Source: Pullulanibacillus camelliae
GTDB taxonomy: Bacteria > Bacillota > Bacilli > Bacillales > Sporolactobacillaceae
NCBI RefSeq assembly: GCF_014642655.1
Contig: NZ_BMIR01000020.1
Location: 38,493 to 79,837, forward strand
Reading direction: 5' to 3'
DNA: 41,345 nucleotides
Part shown: piece after piece, positions 28,825 through 37,559 of the stretch
How positions within the stretch are numbered: position 1 is the first letter of the stretch
How the letters are laid out: each line of letters begins with the position of its first letter
The notes under the pieces: generated by a model
What the model was told of the DNA's origin: nothing
Seen by the model: only the letters and a program-made list of their open reading frames with translations
Database searches by the model: none
Translations under genes and position numbers: made by a program

Positions 28825-28963
28825 GGCAGCTGCCCCCTTTAACAAAAATTGTCCACTTTTTTTAGGCTAAAAAAGCAAGCATTGAATACATTATGTACAA
28901 CCCTTACATATCTGAATTTACGCCAAAATTTGCAATTAATCAAGCAGGCGTCAAATAGAAAGA

Positions 28964-29743
28964 TTATTCATTTTCCTCATAATTTTCCCGAAAACGATGG
29001 ATAACGTCTACAGCTCCAGTTAAATCTAAAGCAGTACCTGTAATCATTTCGGATTCCTTTTTACAAAGAAAAGTAATTGCCCGGGCAATATCTTCTCCCG
29101 TCACAGAGCGCCCCAAAGGCGTGCGTGGCTCCGACAGCTTCTCAGCCTCTGACACATCGGCCGCCTTCATGTCATTTAAAATAATACCAGGACATATCAT
29201 GTTGGCCGTTATCCCATACTCAGCCTCTTCCAAAGCAATCGTGCGCGTCAAAGACACCAAACCAACTTTTGCAGCGGCAAAGGGACCCCGATGTAACCAA
29301 CCCGGCGCTGCTTCAGCATTCTGAAAGCCATAAGTAATGATCCGTCCAAAATGCTGGGCACGCATGATCGGTAAAACCTGTTTTGCCAACCAAAAGACAG
29401 CACTGAGATTCCCATGAAGCAACGTCATCCATTCGTTATCCTCATAATCAGTCAATGGTTTCCGTTCAAATACAAAAGGTCCCGCATTATGAATAAGACA
29501 ATCAATACGTTGAAATCTTTTCATGGTTTCTTCGACAAGAAATGTCATGTCTTCTTGACGAGAAACATCTCCCTTAATAAACTGTAGCCGATCTGAATAC
29601 TGCGCCCACTCTGCCGCTCTCACTTTCGCCGCCTTTCCATCACTGCGATAATTGACTGTTACCGAGTAGCCTTCCTTGAGAAATTCTAAGGCCACACGTT
29701 GACCGATCCCTTTTGTCCCTGCAGTTATTAAAACATGGCGCAT
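28964..29743 (-). CDS. ytkK: YtkK-like short-chain dehydrogenase/reductase with altered active site
   Basis: A 259-residue Rossmann-fold SDR. The nucleotide motif is TAGTKGIG (7-14) and HNAG (85-88) replaces NNAG. The catalytic tetrad is changed: the usual YxxxK is Phe155-AAA-Lys159, and ITYGF occupies the region of the active-site Ser. It is recognisable as the YtkK branch, and B. subtilis YtkK as I remember it has the same FAAAK. NAD(P) binding is probably kept, while ordinary reductase activity is doubtful. The ATG at 29743 has a weak ribosome site (AGGGTG). No clear terminator follows. Confidence 0.82.
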   Translation of the reverse strand: MRHVLITAGTKGIGQRVALEFLKEGYSVTVNYRSDGKAAKVRAAEWAQYSDRLQFIKGDVSRQEDMTFLVEETMKRFQRIDCLIHNAGPFVFERKPLTDYEDNEWMTLLHGNLSAVFWLAKQVLPIMRAQHFGRIITYGFQNAEAAPGWLHRGPFAAAKVGLVSLTRTIALEEAEYGITANMICPGIILNDMKAADVSEAEKLSEPRTPLGRSVTGEDIARAITFLCKKESEMITGTALDLTGAVDVIHRFRENYEENE

Positions 29744-29851
29744 ACTTTCACCCTACCTTTTATTACTAGTGTAAGTTTATTATACCGATTTTTTCATGAT
29801 GGAGATAGCGCGTCAACCCTTTTCCACTATAGGCAAAATGGCTTTAACAGG

Positions 29852-29889
29852 AAAATCACCGTATCCTAACGGAGAGGTACGGTGATTTT
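29852..29889 (-). terminator. Intrinsic terminator after the 56-aa gene
   Basis: Twelve-base perfect arms (29852-29863 and 29878-29889) end in TTTT on the minus strand. It follows the small gene's stop by 30 bases and supports that gene being real. Confidence 0.88.
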
Positions 29890-29919
29890 GGGACGATCGG
29901 GTGCATCATCCTGAAGAGA

Positions 29920-30090
29920 CTACTGATTCTTTTTTGTTTGCTCATCCTTCAGCTTCTTACCATTGAAAACATTGTAAGGTTCGAGAAAATTATCAACAAC
30001 ACCACTTTGATAGGCTTCATTAATATAGTGATGTACGAGGGTATTATTCTCATTTTCTTCTTCAGCTGTCCATGCCCTTTTATCCGTCAT
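29920..30090 (-). CDS. Small hypothetical protein, 56 aa
   Basis: The frame ATG 30090 to TAG 29920 encodes 56 hydrophilic residues beginning MTDKRAWTAEEENENN and ending KLKDEQTKKNQ. An ideal AGGAGG stands eight bases before the ATG, and a strong terminator follows, so this is a convincing short gene. There is no signal peptide, membrane segment or Cys motif; the N-terminus is acidic and the C-terminus basic. I do not recognise the family. It lies 84 bases downstream of the ytxK stop, so it may be co-transcribed with ytxK or have its own promoter. Confidence 0.75.
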   Translation of the reverse strand: MTDKRAWTAEEENENNTLVHHYINEAYQSGVVDNFLEPYNVFNGKKLKDEQTKKNQ

Positions 30091-30174
30091 ACGAGAAGCC
30101 TCCTAAGTCACCTTTAAAGTGCGTGAATTCTTGCTTAGCTTCTGTATGATTGAGAATGATTATGCATGACAAGC

Positions 30175-31146
30175 TTACATATTGTGCTTAAACCACTGAT
30201 TGATTTTTTCCATGATGTTGGCTATTGCCTCATGATTCTTAAAGCTTGGAAGCTTAACGAGCAAGGCCTGTTCCGGACGTTTTATGCCTTGTCCATTCTT
30301 TTGAAGCAATAAAATACTTTTAGCATGACGTGTATCCTTAAACAGTGATTCAGGAAGCTCAATTAAACCAAGGATCACCGCTTGACTCTGAAGCAGCTGG
30401 TGAAGCTGTTTATCCTTATCCCCTTCAAAGAGGTTATTAGGCACAAGTCCAATAAAATAGCCAGATGGATTTAAATAATTCAAGGATTGTTCGATAAGCA
30501 GATAATGACTATAAGGCTGCTGTGACTTCCCCAGCATAAAACTTTTCGCATGCTCTTTATTGTAATAAGTGCCAACAGGCAAATCGGTCACGACCACATC
30601 TGCTGGTTGGATTAACAGCGGACGCAAAGCATCTTGATGATAAAGCTCAACATCCTGCTGTTGAAGCGTTACATTAGCATGAGCTGTATTAATTAATAGA
30701 TCATCAATTTCTACCCCAAGGGCCTGTCCCGGTCTTTTATCGACATGATTCAATGCTGTTGTCAACAAGTTGGCTGATCCCACTACAGGATCGAGTAATC
30801 GATAATTTTCAGGAAGTGGCAGCTTGTTTAACAAATAACTCATGAAAATCGCAATGCCATCAGGAGTCATTTGATGCTGTGGTTGCGCCGCCTGCTTCAT
30901 GCCCTTCAATAATGCCAATTGGAAGGCCTTGCGTATATCCTCAGCCCTCATTCCATCTACAAAAAAATCGGCGTAAAGCGGCTCGAGTTGATCTTTGATA
31001 TCTGCTTGCTTGATCGTCGCTTCCGTAATGTTATCTGCTGTTAGACAAAGTGCCTCTAGGTAGCTGACTTCTTCATGTTGTTCTATAATTGAAGCGGTTT
31101 GATCCAGCCGTTCGAATAAATGATTGAGTAATTGTGATTGTTCCAT
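30175..31146 (-). CDS. ytxK: Class I SAM-dependent methyltransferase (YtxK family)
   Basis: A 323-residue protein related to the N6-adenine methylase (HsdM-like) fold. An N-terminal helical region (about 1-95) precedes DPVVGSANLLTTAL (SAM site, about 118-131), VEIDDLLINTAHAN, and VVVTDLPVGTYYN (about 184-196), which stands where adenine methylases have NPPY/F. The DLPVG version is typical of YtxK, so it may not be a DNA methylase; the substrate is unknown. No restriction gene lies nearby. ATG at 31146 has GGAGGGG upstream. Confidence 0.85.
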   Translation of the reverse strand: MEQSQLLNHLFERLDQTASIIEQHEEVSYLEALCLTADNITEATIKQADIKDQLEPLYADFFVDGMRAEDIRKAFQLALLKGMKQAAQPQHQMTPDGIAIFMSYLLNKLPLPENYRLLDPVVGSANLLTTALNHVDKRPGQALGVEIDDLLINTAHANVTLQQQDVELYHQDALRPLLIQPADVVVTDLPVGTYYNKEHAKSFMLGKSQQPYSHYLLIEQSLNYLNPSGYFIGLVPNNLFEGDKDKQLHQLLQSQAVILGLIELPESLFKDTRHAKSILLLQKNGQGIKRPEQALLVKLPSFKNHEAIANIMEKINQWFKHNM

Positions 31147-31193
31147 GCTTTCCCCTCCACCCTCCCATCATACTCAATTTCATTCAAACACGC

Positions 31194-31216
31194 AAAAAAC
31201 TCCGGTTTCCCGGAGT
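31194..31216 (-). terminator. Intrinsic terminator after ytfJ
   Basis: ACTCCGG (31199-31205) and CCGGAGT (31210-31216) with a four-base loop region, followed by six T residues on the minus strand. Confidence 0.92.
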
Positions 31217-31235
31217 GTCCTTATAGCAAGCAGGT

Positions 31236-31727
31236 TTAAAAATAGTCATCCGAATCTTGGTTTTGTCCACGATGGCGGACAACGCCACGGCCACCTTCTG
31301 ATTTTCCTTCTTTTCGAGGAGGTTTCTCCTCTTCGTTTCCGGCTAGCATTTGCTGAATTTTATCAACCGCTTGAGGGGCAAGATCGAGTAGCTTTTCGTA
31401 CAAGTGCGTGCTGTTATCTAAATGTATAGTTTTCACACCGTGTGGACCAACAATGAGAAAGGCAATAGGCGTAATGGATACACCACCACCACTTCCTCCA
31501 CCAAAAGGAAGGACACTTTCTCCTGAACTGTCGTCATCCGATTGACCACTCGGTTTAAATTCACTTCCACCAGCAGCAAAGCCAAAGCCTACCTTTGATA
31601 CAGTCAATATAACGTTCCCATCTGGGGTTTCGATTGGATCTCCAATGATCGTATTGACATCTGTCATTTCCTGTAGACTTTCTAATGCAGTCTTCATCAA
31701 ACCTTGTATTGGATGTTCTTCTGGCAT
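31236..31727 (-). CDS. ytfJ: GerW family sporulation protein YtfJ
   Basis: A 163-residue protein with MKTALESLQEMTDVNTIIGD near the N-terminus, a glycine-rich middle (GGGSGGGVSITPIAFLIV, about 78-95) and a charged C-terminal tail. This is the YtfJ/GerW family, linked in B. subtilis to spore germination. AGGAGG lies eight bases before ATG 31727. The gene's first 31 bases overlap the 3' end of ytfI, so the pair is translationally coupled, as in other Bacillales. Confidence 0.9.
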   Translation of the reverse strand: MPEEHPIQGLMKTALESLQEMTDVNTIIGDPIETPDGNVILTVSKVGFGFAAGGSEFKPSGQSDDDSSGESVLPFGGGSGGGVSITPIAFLIVGPHGVKTIHLDNSTHLYEKLLDLAPQAVDKIQQMLAGNEEEKPPRKEGKSEGGRGVVRHRGQNQDSDDYF

Positions 31728-32365
31728 GTCTCCTGCCTCCTTTTCTTATCCTTGACGATCTTTAAGGCTTTAGAGATAGCATGCCCGAGGCGAAAGCGAA
31801 TCATGCATTTAAAATGCGTTCTAAATCCAAGCTTCTCAGAATAGTCCGGGTGAACTTGAAGAACAGGTTTTGTCATTTTTCCTTTTAACACTCTATTCAT
31901 CGTCGATAAGAGATTACTCTTGAGCGCCCATAGAATGCCAACCGAAACCGCGGTACGATCCGCTTCTCCTAATCCAACGGTAGAATACCAATAAATATGA
32001 GAAAGGCGCAAGGACTTGATTGTTAACTGCTCGATCTCTTTTGGCCATTTTTCATGTTGCATCAAATCCTTTATTCCTCCTAATATTGTATGTATCGATC
32101 TCTTTTCAATCTGTTCTGCTATTTCACTTTTCTCCATGAAACGCTGAAACCATTGAACCAATGATGAACCGTGAACCATGTCGTTGTCAGGCCATTCAAT
32201 TTTTAATAAGCGCAGACCACAAAACCTAACGCTGACATTAAACTCAATATTCATATTGATGACTCGTCCATCTACCATCACCTTGACCACGCCAAAAGCG
32301 ATGAAAAAAAACACTATTGCCAATAAAACGAGGAGGATGAGCAAAATCAATCCGAACACAATCAT
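31697..32365 (-). CDS. ytfI: DUF2953 membrane-anchored protein YtfI
   Basis: A 222-residue protein with one strongly hydrophobic N-terminal segment (about 3-30, MIVFGLILLILLVLLAIVFF) and a basic soluble remainder. Sequence pattern and linkage to ytfJ identify the DUF2953/YtfI family; it is sporulation-associated by context, with function unknown. ATG at 32365 is 11 bases after AAAGG; an upstream GTG or TTG would sit on that site. The 31-base overlap with ytfJ is noted there. Confidence 0.8.
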   Translation of the reverse strand: MIVFGLILLILLVLLAIVFFFIAFGVVKVMVDGRVINMNIEFNVSVRFCGLRLLKIEWPDNDMVHGSSLVQWFQRFMEKSEIAEQIEKRSIHTILGGIKDLMQHEKWPKEIEQLTIKSLRLSHIYWYSTVGLGEADRTAVSVGILWALKSNLLSTMNRVLKGKMTKPVLQVHPDYSEKLGFRTHFKCMIRFRLGHAISKALKIVKDKKRRQETCQKNIQYKV

Positions 32366-32658
32366 GCAGCGCAACACCTTTAGAAAGTATGATACTTCTT
32401 ATCATCGACAACGTCACCAAAAATAAACATTCACGCCTTCTTTATGCGTAAGAAAGACTTGGGGACAAACCAAGTTGGTCTAATAATGGTCTTGAATTAT
32501 GTTTAATGAAGAGGGGTTTTGGGAACTTTACCTACCACACCATACAGCTTTAAGAATCAGTGGGTCGGTGGGAAACGGACATCTGCCGCCCGTTTAAAAA
32601 ATACTAGGCAAAGTATGCAGGCTGTTCATTGTTTTTTGAGAATGCTTTGTTATGATTT
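32366..32658. other. Intergenic stretch with no recognisable gene
   Basis: About 290 bases between ytfI and repeat copy 3. I see no reading frame with a ribosome site, no RNA gene and no clear terminator. A possible weak echo of the GGGACAAAAC-type repeat end occurs at about 32457-32470 but is too degenerate to call. Confidence 0.5.
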
Positions 32659-32970
32659 AAGAAAAACCGGGCGAAAAGCATGCCCGGTCCTTGTCTAGGT
32701 ATAGAGCATCATCTAATATGAAAGAGGCTTCGTTGCCTGGTTAAGTGGAATGGAGCGCAAGGCGCGAGATTCGGAACACTCTAAAATCGTGTGTTCCTCG
32801 GGCGCCGCTGACTCATGATGCGGAGACTAGAATCCTGCGGGAAGTGGGAGATCGGTAAGACCTTAGCAGTGCGCAGGCACGAGGAGGCTTACCACTCCCC
32901 CGCAAAAGCGAGCGGCCTGGAGTGGCATCGCGCACCGTCCTCATGAACAGAAATTGTATACTTTCTGATC
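32659..32970 (-). repeat. Dispersed structured element, copy 3
   Basis: About 310 bases, matching copy 2 over nearly its whole length, including the GGAACAC hairpin, the GC-rich core (CTGCGGGAAGTGGGAGATCG, read on the plus strand) and the terminal ACCGGGC...GCCCGGT hairpin (about 32666-32688). Differences are scattered single bases. It starts just past the sspA terminator and points the same way as sspA. The short open frame inside (32813-33013, minus) has low-complexity Arg/Ser content and no ribosome site, so I do not call it. Confidence 0.9.
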
Positions 32971-32974
32971 TTTT

Positions 32975-33006
32975 AAAAAAGGAGAGTGACCAAAAGGTCA
33001 CTCTCC
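32975..33006 (-). terminator. Intrinsic terminator after sspA
   Basis: Eleven-base perfect arms (32981-32991 and 32996-33006) with a four-base loop, followed by six T residues on the minus strand. Confidence 0.95.
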
Positions 33007-33026
33007 TAGCCATTGCTATTTAATTA

Positions 33027-33224
33027 TTAGAATTTGCCACCAAGTTGTTGTTGTGCAGTTGCAACAAGGCGCTTAGTGATTTCACCACCAACAGAACCGT
33101 TAGCACGAGAAGTTGTATCAGCGCCAAGTTGTACACCAAATTCCTGAGCGATTTCTTGTTTCATTTGATCAAGAGCTTGCTCAACACCAGGAACTAGGAT
33201 TTGATTGCTGTTATTGCTAGCCAT
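33027..33224 (-). CDS. sspA: Alpha/beta-type small acid-soluble spore protein
   Basis: A 65-residue SASP that coats forespore DNA, shifting it toward an A-like form and protecting it from UV and heat, then is degraded by GPR at germination. The GPR site EFGVQLGAD and the DNA-binding [16 protein letters not shown] segment are intact. ATG at 33224 has AAGGAGGTGA; three upstream in-frame codons are unsupported. Spore-specific sigma-G control is expected from the family, but no clean sigma-G promoter could be read. It sits beside thiI, as B. subtilis sspA does. Confidence 0.96.
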   Translation of the reverse strand: MASNNSNQILVPGVEQALDQMKQEIAQEFGVQLGADTTSRANGSVGGEITKRLVATAQQQLGGKF

Positions 33225-33370
33225 GTGTCTCACCTCCTTGTGTACCTATAGAATCTGTCAAGAGATGAGACTTCATTCATATAATTTCATGGTAATTTTT
33301 TCTGCACAAGAATAACGTAAAAGATAGATCAGAAATCCACCTTATTAAGAGCTTTAAGCCATCTTATAAA

Positions 33371-34564
33371 TTATAAAAGATCCTCTAAAGCTTCTGTCTG
33401 TTTCCCAACATCAATGGTTTCTACTCCAGCAAGAGCTTCTTCCATCAATTCCTCGATAGGAAGATTTTTTTCAAAACGATTTGCCTGCTCTCTTTTGGGC
33501 TTGGTTTTAGGTGCTTTGGGTAAAAAGATCGTACAACAATCCTCATAAGGTCGAATTGAGATATCATAAGTTCCGATGTTCTTTGCAATCTCGATGATGT
33601 CTACCTTATCTGTTGAGACGAGTGGGCGGAAAACAGGATAATTCGTTACTTCATTAATGGTATTCATGCTTTCAAGTGTTTGACTTGCCACCTGTCCTAA
33701 GCTTTCCCCCGTCGCAATACCTAAAGCTTCACGTTTCACTGCTAGCCTTTCTGCAATCCGCAGCATCATTCGTCGCATAATGGTCATGCGATAATTCTCA
33801 GGCATCCGATCACGAATCGCAATTTGCGCATTGGTAAATGGAACAACATGTAGCTTCAAACGCCCGCCAAACTTTTGTAATGCGGCCGCTAAATCAAGTA
33901 CTTTTTGCTTGGCACGATCATTTGTGTAAGGCGGACTATGAAAGTGAATGGCTTCAACCGTAGCCCCACGTCTCATCATCATATAGCCAGCAACCGGGCT
34001 ATCAATGCCTCCAGAGAGCATGAGCATCACTTTACCAGCTGAACCAACAGGCAGACCCCCTGCGCCTTTAATTACCTTGCCATAAATGCGTGTCGTGTCT
34101 TCCAATACTTCAATTTGCAGATTCATATCCGGATGATGCACATCGACAGTCACATTCTCCGTATTTTTTAATATGAATGATCCAACAGAATAGTTGAGAT
34201 CTTTAGAAGTCATTGGATAATCTTTATTCTTTCTCCGAGCGGAAACCTTAAAGGTGGCAATATGCTCCTCTTCCTTTATCACGCGTAAAGCCCCGGAATG
34301 AATCGATTCTAAATCATTATCTACAGTAATCGCCACGCGCATGCTTTGAATGCCAAAGACATGGCGAATACGGTCGGCAACCTGTTGATAATCCATGCCA
34401 TTTAAGACTACTTCTATATGATCAAAGCGTTTTTTAAGCTTGATGTCTTTAAGATCAAGCAACTGTTCACGCACACGATCATAGAGCGTGTCATAAAAAC
34501 TTTTTCTATTTCTACCCTTTAGGGCAATTTCACCATAGCGAATGATTAATGTATCATATTTCAT
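33371..34564 (-). CDS. thiI: tRNA 4-thiouridine synthase ThiI
   Basis: Transfers sulfur to U8 of tRNA. The 397-residue protein has an N-terminal ferredoxin-like and THUMP region (about 1-165) and a PP-loop ATPase domain with SGGIDSPVAGYMMMRRG (about 184-200). The rhodanese domain of E. coli ThiI is absent, as usual in Bacilli, so sulfur must come directly from the adjacent cysteine desulfurase. ATG at 34564 has GGAGG. The gene begins one base after the desulfurase stop, a near-overlap that fits a dedicated two-gene thiolation unit. Confidence 0.95.
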   Translation of the reverse strand: MKYDTLIIRYGEIALKGRNRKSFYDTLYDRVREQLLDLKDIKLKKRFDHIEVVLNGMDYQQVADRIRHVFGIQSMRVAITVDNDLESIHSGALRVIKEEEHIATFKVSARRKNKDYPMTSKDLNYSVGSFILKNTENVTVDVHHPDMNLQIEVLEDTTRIYGKVIKGAGGLPVGSAGKVMLMLSGGIDSPVAGYMMMRRGATVEAIHFHSPPYTNDRAKQKVLDLAAALQKFGGRLKLHVVPFTNAQIAIRDRMPENYRMTIMRRMMLRIAERLAVKREALGIATGESLGQVASQTLESMNTINEVTNYPVFRPLVSTDKVDIIEIAKNIGTYDISIRPYEDCCTIFLPKAPKTKPKREQANRFEKNLPIEELMEEALAGVETIDVGKQTEALEDLL

Positions 34565-34565
34565 A

Positions 34566-35711
34566 TTAAGCCTCCATCGCTTTCATAAGTTCTTTCGTTT
34601 TTTTATCGAAACTGGCGATAAATATGTCCAATTCTTCCTGGGTATTTTCAAAAGACAGACTGATTCTAATCGCTTGTTTGGCTTCTTTTTCAGGAAGACC
34701 ACATGCCAATAACACATGACTAGCCTCTGATGCCTTTGAAGCGCAAGCAGATTTTGTGGATACGTAAATATCTTCTTCCTCCAAAGCATGAATGAGGACT
34801 TCTGCACGGAAACCTTCAATAGTAAAATTAAGGATATGAGGTGCAGCGCCAAATTCTGGCGTGTTAAGAGTGACCAGTGGATGCTGGGCTAATCGCTGCC
34901 TTAATCTATTCATGACGGTTTGTAGATAGGGAACACCATCACGCGCTTTTTCCATTACAAGCCTTAAGGCTTTGACCATGCCAACAATAGCAGGCAGATT
35001 CTCCGTTCCCGATCTGTGGTCAAATTCTTGCCCACCGCCTGCTAATAACGGGGCAAGCTTTACGCCCTCTCGCATATACAACATTCCTGTCCCTTTTGGA
35101 CCATGAATCTTATGTCCGGACATTGTTGCAAGGTCGATCCCTATATCTTTAAAATTTAAAGGCACTTTCGCAAGGCCTTGAACATGATCAACATGAAATA
35201 AAGTCTTCGGTTTATCCCTAAGAAACCTGCCGATCTCTTCAATCGGTTGAATGGTTCCAATCTCATTGTTAACGTGAATCAGCGAGACAAGGAGGGTATC
35301 GGGACGCCAAGCATCCTTTAATGCATCAATAGATATTCTCCCCTCTTCATCCACGTCTAAATAAGTGACATCAAACCCCAAGTCTTCTAATTGAGCAAAG
35401 GCATTTAATGAAGCGGGATGTTCGATCATGCTGGTGATTAAATGCTTCCCTCTTTGCCGATAACCTAAAGCTGTCCCTTTAATGGCGAAGTTATTTCCTT
35501 CCGTTCCCCCAGAGGTGAAGATGATCTCAGTTTCTTTGACCCCAAGCAAAGCAGCAGCCTGCTGTCTCGATTTATGAAGTAAATCCTCAGACTCACCACC
35601 CAATTTATGAATGGATGAAGGATTGGCAAAAAATCGCTCAGAAACGACACGATACGTATCAAGAACCTCGGGATAAGGAGGGGTTGTCGCACTATTATCT
35701 AGATAAATCAT
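34566..35711 (-). CDS. nifZ: Cysteine desulfurase (NifZ/IscS type, ThiI partner)
   Basis: PLP-dependent release of sulfur from cysteine as an enzyme persulfide. The 381-residue protein has MIYLDNSATTPPYPEV at the start, FTSGGTEGNNFA, HVDHVQGLAKV, SGHKIHGPKGTG (PLP Lys, about 201) and the active-site Cys loop STKSACASK (about 320-327). A short Cys loop and coupling to thiI indicate the B. subtilis NifZ role, sulfur supply for tRNA s4U8, rather than general Fe-S assembly. AAAGGAGGAG precedes the ATG. Confidence 0.93.
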   Translation of the reverse strand: MIYLDNSATTPPYPEVLDTYRVVSERFFANPSSIHKLGGESEDLLHKSRQQAAALLGVKETEIIFTSGGTEGNNFAIKGTALGYRQRGKHLITSMIEHPASLNAFAQLEDLGFDVTYLDVDEEGRISIDALKDAWRPDTLLVSLIHVNNEIGTIQPIEEIGRFLRDKPKTLFHVDHVQGLAKVPLNFKDIGIDLATMSGHKIHGPKGTGMLYMREGVKLAPLLAGGGQEFDHRSGTENLPAIVGMVKALRLVMEKARDGVPYLQTVMNRLRQRLAQHPLVTLNTPEFGAAPHILNFTIEGFRAEVLIHALEEEDIYVSTKSACASKASEASHVLLACGLPEKEAKQAIRISLSFENTQEELDIFIASFDKKTKELMKAMEA

Positions 35712-35830
35712 TCCCTACATCTCCTCCTTTATATTTTATATCGTAAACGGCACACGTCCGAATGTTCTAAGATGACCTAAAAGAGTTATAACATACTTTA
35801 TATTGCCTGTCATCTGTCCTTACTTTCCCG

Positions 35831-35868
35831 TAAAAATGAGAAAATCCTCGTACTGAGGATTTTCTCAT
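35831..35868 (-). terminator. Intrinsic terminator after ezrA
   Basis: Fourteen-base perfect arms (35836-35849 and 35855-35868) with a five-base loop and a T run on the minus strand. The stem overlaps the ezrA stop codon. Confidence 0.93.
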
Positions 35869-37559
35869 TGGACATCTTCCACTTCGACCTTGAATTTTTT
35901 AATGACGCTCTTGTCCACTTTATATATCGCACTGGCTGCAATTTCAACAGCCTCACTATAGTTATAGCTTCGGAAGGCGTCCTCTGCCCGATTCAATTCA
36001 TCGTTTATCACAGGATCCTGGCTTCGATAACGATTCCCATATTGAATGAGCTGTTCTGTCAAGATCGCCGATTCCACCATTTCATCAGCCTTATCTAAAA
36101 CCATATGCATCTTTTCATTAGCCTCTTGCATGAGCAATTTAATGGCATGCATCTCTAATGGACGTTCATCTAACTTGTCACTGATCTCTATGAGAATGTC
36201 TTCACCATCCTCTAGAACTGTCATAAATTCGGTGGGAAGTCCAGGAAGATTACTTTTTTGCAGCTTGCGGCGTGTATCAACAAGCTGTCGTTTTAATTGT
36301 CCTAAGGCATCTTTGGCTGCCATTTCGTCTTTTCTAAGCGCCGTTAGCCTTTCCTTAAAAGCATCAACATCATCATGAAGATGGTCAAGCTGGCTGCGCA
36401 TTGCAGCGACCTTCTCCAACAAAATGCTATAAGCTTCCTTTTTCTCTTGCAATACGTCATCGACTTCTTTAAACTCTTTGTCCAATTTCACAAATGCCGC
36501 ATCGATATCCCCTTGCTCTTGTAAATCCTCTTGATCAATGCGATAGCTTTGCTGAACAACAGAGGTTTCAGCATTAATTTTTTTTATTTTGTCGCCGACG
36601 ATGCGAAGATCATTTTTAAGGACTTCAGCTTCCTTGGCAATCCTCTGTCGACTGTCGACTTCTTTTTCAATGTTATTATATATGTCATCTAATTGGTCCA
36701 GCGTGCTATCGATGCCAGCAGCCACTTCACTAAGCTCAAGCTTCTCCAAAGCTTGCTCATAGATCGAAAGATGCTTGCGCATATCCGCCACTTGTTTATC
36801 AATTTGCAAATGAGTCAACACATAGTCCTTTTCCGCCATCTCCTGAACGCCCAACTCTAATTCGTTTAATTGCTTTGGGATATTAGACTGAATTTGGTTA
36901 TAGTATGACGGGATTACTTCCATATCTTCTGCAATCGCTTCGAGACTTGCCTTTGCTTCAGAAAGAATCTCTCGCGCTTTAATCACATTGCCTTCCTGAG
37001 TTTCCTTCTCAAATTGACTCAGCTGTTCATCGATGGTGTTTAATTCATTCTCAACATATGTCACAGCTTTTTTGAATTGAGGACCATTTGTAATCAGCTT
37101 CTTTTTTAATTCGTGAAAGAGTTCTTTAACACCGACACTTTCTTTCCGATTTAATTCATCGCTTTCCACGACAACATTTAATTCTTCAAGCATCTCTTTA
37201 AGACGCCATTCAATCTCATCCATTGTTTGCTGAAGAGCGTTTAAAATCGCTTGAGCTTTACCGAATTGGAACTTATCCGCCATCTCTTCTGCATCAAACA
37301 ATCGTTCTTCAACTTGTGGCAAGGATTCAGAGACAATTTCATCCCAATTTTCCCGCCACTCTTCAAATTTTTTCTCTGTTTCTCCGACCATTCTTAGCTC
37401 TTTAACCTTCGCTATTTCATCCTTAACTGGCCGATTTAAGATATCTATTTTCCATGCTTCATAATGATCTATTTGTTTATATATTTTTTTGCGCATGATT
37501 GCCCCAATAACGACAATCGCCGTAACGATCACAATAAGTGCGATGATTACATAAATCAT
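35865..37559 (-). CDS. ezrA: Septation ring formation regulator EzrA
   Basis: A 564-residue membrane-anchored regulator of FtsZ assembly that prevents extra Z rings. It has an N-terminal transmembrane segment (about 2-22, MIYVIIALIVIVTAIVVIG) followed by a long cytoplasmic chain of coiled-coil spectrin-like repeats to the C-terminus, length as in B. subtilis EzrA. ATG at 37559 has GGAGG ten bases upstream; 20 upstream codons in frame lack a ribosome site. It sits near refZ, another FtsZ-acting gene. Confidence 0.94.
   Translation of the reverse strand: MIYVIIALIVIVTAIVVIGAIMRKKIYKQIDHYEAWKIDILNRPVKDEIAKVKELRMVGETEKKFEEWRENWDEIVSESLPQVEERLFDAEEMADKFQFGKAQAILNALQQTMDEIEWRLKEMLEELNVVVESDELNRKESVGVKELFHELKKKLITNGPQFKKAVTYVENELNTIDEQLSQFEKETQEGNVIKAREILSEAKASLEAIAEDMEVIPSYYNQIQSNIPKQLNELELGVQEMAEKDYVLTHLQIDKQVADMRKHLSIYEQALEKLELSEVAAGIDSTLDQLDDIYNNIEKEVDSRQRIAKEAEVLKNDLRIVGDKIKKINAETSVVQQSYRIDQEDLQEQGDIDAAFVKLDKEFKEVDDVLQEKKEAYSILLEKVAAMRSQLDHLHDDVDAFKERLTALRKDEMAAKDALGQLKRQLVDTRRKLQKSNLPGLPTEFMTVLEDGEDILIEISDKLDERPLEMHAIKLLMQEANEKMHMVLDKADEMVESAILTEQLIQYGNRYRSQDPVINDELNRAEDAFRSYNYSEAVEIAASAIYKVDKSVIKKFKVEVEDVQ

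Noticed and set aside
30175-31146. A restriction-modification system based on the adenine-methylase-like gene
   Set aside because: The DLPVG motif replaces NPPY/F, no endonuclease or specificity gene is near, and the gene is the conserved YtxK of Bacillales.
32455-32475. A third copy of the GGGACAAAAC repeat end near ytfI
   Set aside because: It is degenerate (TTGGGGACAAACC) and unpaired with an inverted partner.
32813-33013. A short minus-strand frame in repeat copy 3 running into the sspA terminator
   Set aside because: It has no ribosome site, crosses the terminator hairpin, and is not conserved in copies 1 and 2.
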